Below are positions 61,736 to 64,000 of a stretch of DNA of 64,000 nt, one piece after another. The DNA is from Rotaria sordida (Eukaryota; Rotifera; Eurotatoria; Philodinida; Philodinidae), in NCBI GenBank assembly GCA_905250125.1, contig CAJNOL010001448.1:1-64000 (forward strand), in the 5' to 3' direction. The first letter of the stretch is position 1; each line of letters begins with the position of its first letter. The notes below the pieces were generated by a model, which had not been told where the DNA came from, ran no database searches, and saw only the letters and a program-made list of their open reading frames with translations. The position numbers were made by a program, and so were the translations under genes.

Positions 61736-63019
61736 ATGTTACGTTTAATACCTTCGTTCATTCGACAATCATCTTTTTTAATATATCGTTCAGCTAGTCG
61801 ATCATCAAATTCTCGTTCACATAATGAACCTCGTGTTCGTCTTCATCCAGGAAATCAATATACAATTGAAGAAATTGCTCAAAATATTCACAAAGAACAT
61901 AAAAATGAAATTGAAAAATTATATGAATTTGAAAAACTTGAAATTAATAATCAACCTTCAACACGTGATGAATATCGTCATCATATCAATCGTCTGTATT
62001 CGATTATTTTTCTTTCTTATTTGTAGACAAAAAAAAACTTATTGCTTATTTTGTTTTTTTTTCTCTTCTAGGTGGAAAAAAAAGGTGTATTTGATTTAGA
62101 CAATATTGTTCAAATACTTTGTGATGAACGTATGAAAGATATATGTGTTATTGAAATTCCACCAGAACAACAATATGCTCGATATTTAATATTAGCTACT
62201 GCTTTTACTGCTCGTCATTTGAAAAGTACAAGTGACTATATTAATAAATTAGTAAGGAAGAATACTTCAAATGAAAATGAAAATTTATACAGGATGTCTC
62301 AAAAGTTATTATACAAAAGAAAAACTTCGAATATCTCTGCCGTGCTTTGATCATAATGATAGTTTGCTTTTTTTAATTTCTAAAAAAAACAGCAAACTAT
62401 CATTATGATCAAAGCACGGCGGAGATATTCGAATTTTTGTTTTGTATAGTGACTTTTGGGAACACCCTGCACATATAAATATTTATTGTTTAGTATAAAG
62501 CTAAAAAGAAACCAAGTGATCCTTAGTTAAGTAATGAATATTGTGATGGTACAAGATGGCATCCTATGGATATGGGTAAGTTTATAGAAAAGAAAATTGT
62601 CAAATTAATTTTTGTTTTTATTTCTTAGGTCATCTTGTTTTACATTTAATGGATGCTGAAATGCGTGAACAAAATGATCTTGAAACATTATGGTGTGTTG
62701 GTCCAAAATATGATGATCAAGTACATACAATACAACAATCATTAGATGCAATTAAAAAAATGGATGAACAATTAAAAGAAGAAGTATTAACAGTTGCTGA
62801 TAAGTATGGACCACTTGATAATCCATATTCACATGTTCGATATCCACTCGAAGGTCCAGGACTATTTCAAGATCCACCATCACGAAAACATATGACATTA
62901 GGTGATCTTCCACATCAAAAAATGTAGAAGAACAAACAAATATTGAAGTTGAAAAAGAATTTATTGATTTACCAAGTGATCCAAAACCACCGGTTAATAA
63001 AAGACAAAAAGTTAATTGA
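61736..63019 (+). pseudogene. MALSU1: MALSU1 (RsfS/Iojap family), apparently disrupted
   Basis: Exons: 61736-about 61991, 62072-62251, 62494-62575 and 62629-63019. An Arg/Ser-rich mitochondrial presequence (MLRLIPSFIRQSSFLIYRS) precedes the RsfS domain (FDLDNIVQILCDERMKDICV, IEIPPEQQYARY, RHLKSTSDYINKL, GHLVLHLMDAEMRE, DLETLW). The family blocks premature joining of ribosomal subunits and aids mitochondrial large-subunit assembly. Three lesions are visible: no phase-compatible donor joins exon 1 to exon 2 unless an A-run at 62076-62083 changes by one; a TAG at 62524-62526 replaces a sense codon; and an A-run near 62920 is one base short, diverting the tail before EEQTNIEVEKEF...KRQKVN. Two could be homopolymer sequencing errors, the TAG less easily. 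TTTCAG lies 8 nt before the ATG. Intron 2 holds a MITE. Confidence 0.72.
62290..62469. mobile_element. MITE with mariner-like ends in MALSU1 intron 2
   Basis: Two ~80-bp arms are nearly perfect reverse complements around a short A/T-rich spacer. The ends read CAGGATGTCTCAAAAGT (left) and, on the opposite strand, CAGGGTGTTCCCAAAAGT (right), like the CAGGGTGTCCCAAAAGT-type ends of mariner elements. The inner part GCTTTGATCATAATGATAGT is identical in both arms, indicating a fairly young insertion. A TA target duplication could not be fixed with confidence. Confidence 0.8.
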
Positions 63020-64000
63020 ATTTCGTTCATTTTTTTGTGGATATTCTTTCTTTTGTCAATATAAATAAACGATAGAAAAAAAAAACATTATCATCAGCAT
63101 AAAGACATCTTAACTGCTATTTCAAATATTCAGAAAAATTGGACTATGTATACTTGTTTTTCACAATTCGAGTAACTTTGCTAAGATCTCCAAGAAAATC
63201 ACGACAAAGGAGGAGGGCGGATAAGGCCAATTTTTTAAACTGCTTTAGGATTAATTTATTTCTATTAAGTTTGAATATGGAGTGACTCCTGATTATTTAT
63301 TTGAGGTTTATTTCGAAAAAAATGACGTCGTCAATTTTGGTCCCTGGGGTCACCCCCAGGTATCGTCGAAAAAAAAATTTCGCTTTTTGTCGATCGAAGC
63401 TAGATATTCCTATACATTAAAGTGTACTGATTACGAATATCATAGTAGAACCTTCAAAAACTCCTTTGTTCTCTATATAGTCCGGACCATAATTTAGGCC
63501 CTATTTTTCATTGTTGGGCCCCCCGTACAAGAACCTTTCTTCAAACCTTAGTGGAAAATATGTTTTCTAACTCAAAATTTCGTGCTCTATACGAATCTGA
63601 ACTTTTTACTGCAAAAAATAGTCATCCTCAAATTAAAAAACTGCGATTTCGGGGTAGAAAATGGTCATTTTTTATGTAAATAGGTATTTATCTTCCTATT
63701 TTGTCATGAAAGGAATTTAGATGCAATGTCAAATTTTTACCATTAGGGTAGTTTTTTATGCTCTATCGATTGGTGATGTTAAAAATAAAGAAAAAATTGT
63801 GCAATAGGATCAGAGATCTTAGATATGGTGAAATATCAGATTTTTCGCGAGTTTTATTTGTATTTAACTATACAACATCATGAAACCATACTTTTCATAA
63901 TAGTATACTAAGACCACTCAAGTCATTGTTCAAGTATTATTTACTGACACTAAATATGATCAGCTATCATATCGTCCGTTATGTGCAAAATCTAGACTAA
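63020..64000. other. Window end, no gene seen
   Basis: No recognised coding sequence; the frame at 63282-63497 has no domain. A small hairpin, CCCTGGGG with CCCCCAGG (63344-63361), and a GGGCCCCCCG stretch near 63515 are GC-rich exceptions and may belong to an unrecognised repeat running past the window edge. Confidence 0.5.

Overview
The window is eukaryotic and AT-rich. Genes are split by introns mostly 50-60 bp long with T-rich 3' ends ending in AG, plus a few introns of 0.4-2.5 kb. The best fit is a rotifer, probably a bdelloid. The reasons are a secreted Hint-only (hedgehog C-terminal type) gene, an ectodomain of a kind I associate with bdelloid proteins, short AT-rich introns, and G-rich repeats close to the bdelloid telomere unit TGTGGG. 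The genus cannot be told from the sequence, and the bdelloid assignment itself is an inference.

Layout. 0-6.4 kb: a minus-strand U-box/transmembrane gene, possibly continuing into an ectodomain, and a plus-strand secreted kelch-type gene. 6.4-15.3 kb: gene-poor, with a large foldback element, a 2 kb array of ~91-bp units arranged as 182-bp dimers, an orphan promoter-like motif pair and decayed coding traces. 15.3-16.2 kb: the four-exon Hint gene. 16.2-22.1 kb: gene-poor, with a 100-bp assembly gap. 22.1-25.9 kb: a minus-strand basigin/neuroplastin-like gene. 27.7-39.4 kb: a compact plus-strand run of BSDC1, ARB2A (FAM172A) and a 5'-incomplete MSH4. 42.4-52.9 kb: a full alpha-neurexin. 54.9-57.8 kb: a PP2C phosphatase. 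60.7-63.0 kb: two adjacent decayed mitochondrial genes, FDXR and MALSU1. I checked each splice model for reading phase, and these are stated gene by gene.

The genes do not form one pathway. They cover cell-surface adhesion and signalling (neurexin, basigin-like), meiotic recombination (MSH4), phosphatase signalling and mitochondrial functions. Most of the introns longer than about 300 bp carry an inverted repeat, a dispersed repeat or a transposase relic, so intron expansion here looks driven by foldback or MITE-like insertions. Several genes have a pyrimidine-rich AG only 7-8 nt before the start codon, which fits spliced-leader trans-splicing known from rotifers.

The most interesting signals are the MSH4 copy (altered segment right after Walker B and no visible N-terminal domains), the inverted pairs of telomere-like G-rich repeats, the foldback families with a nested insertion, the 91/182-bp array, the possible U-box/ectodomain fusion, the missing transmembrane glutamate of the basigin-like protein, and the decaying FDXR-MALSU1 block.
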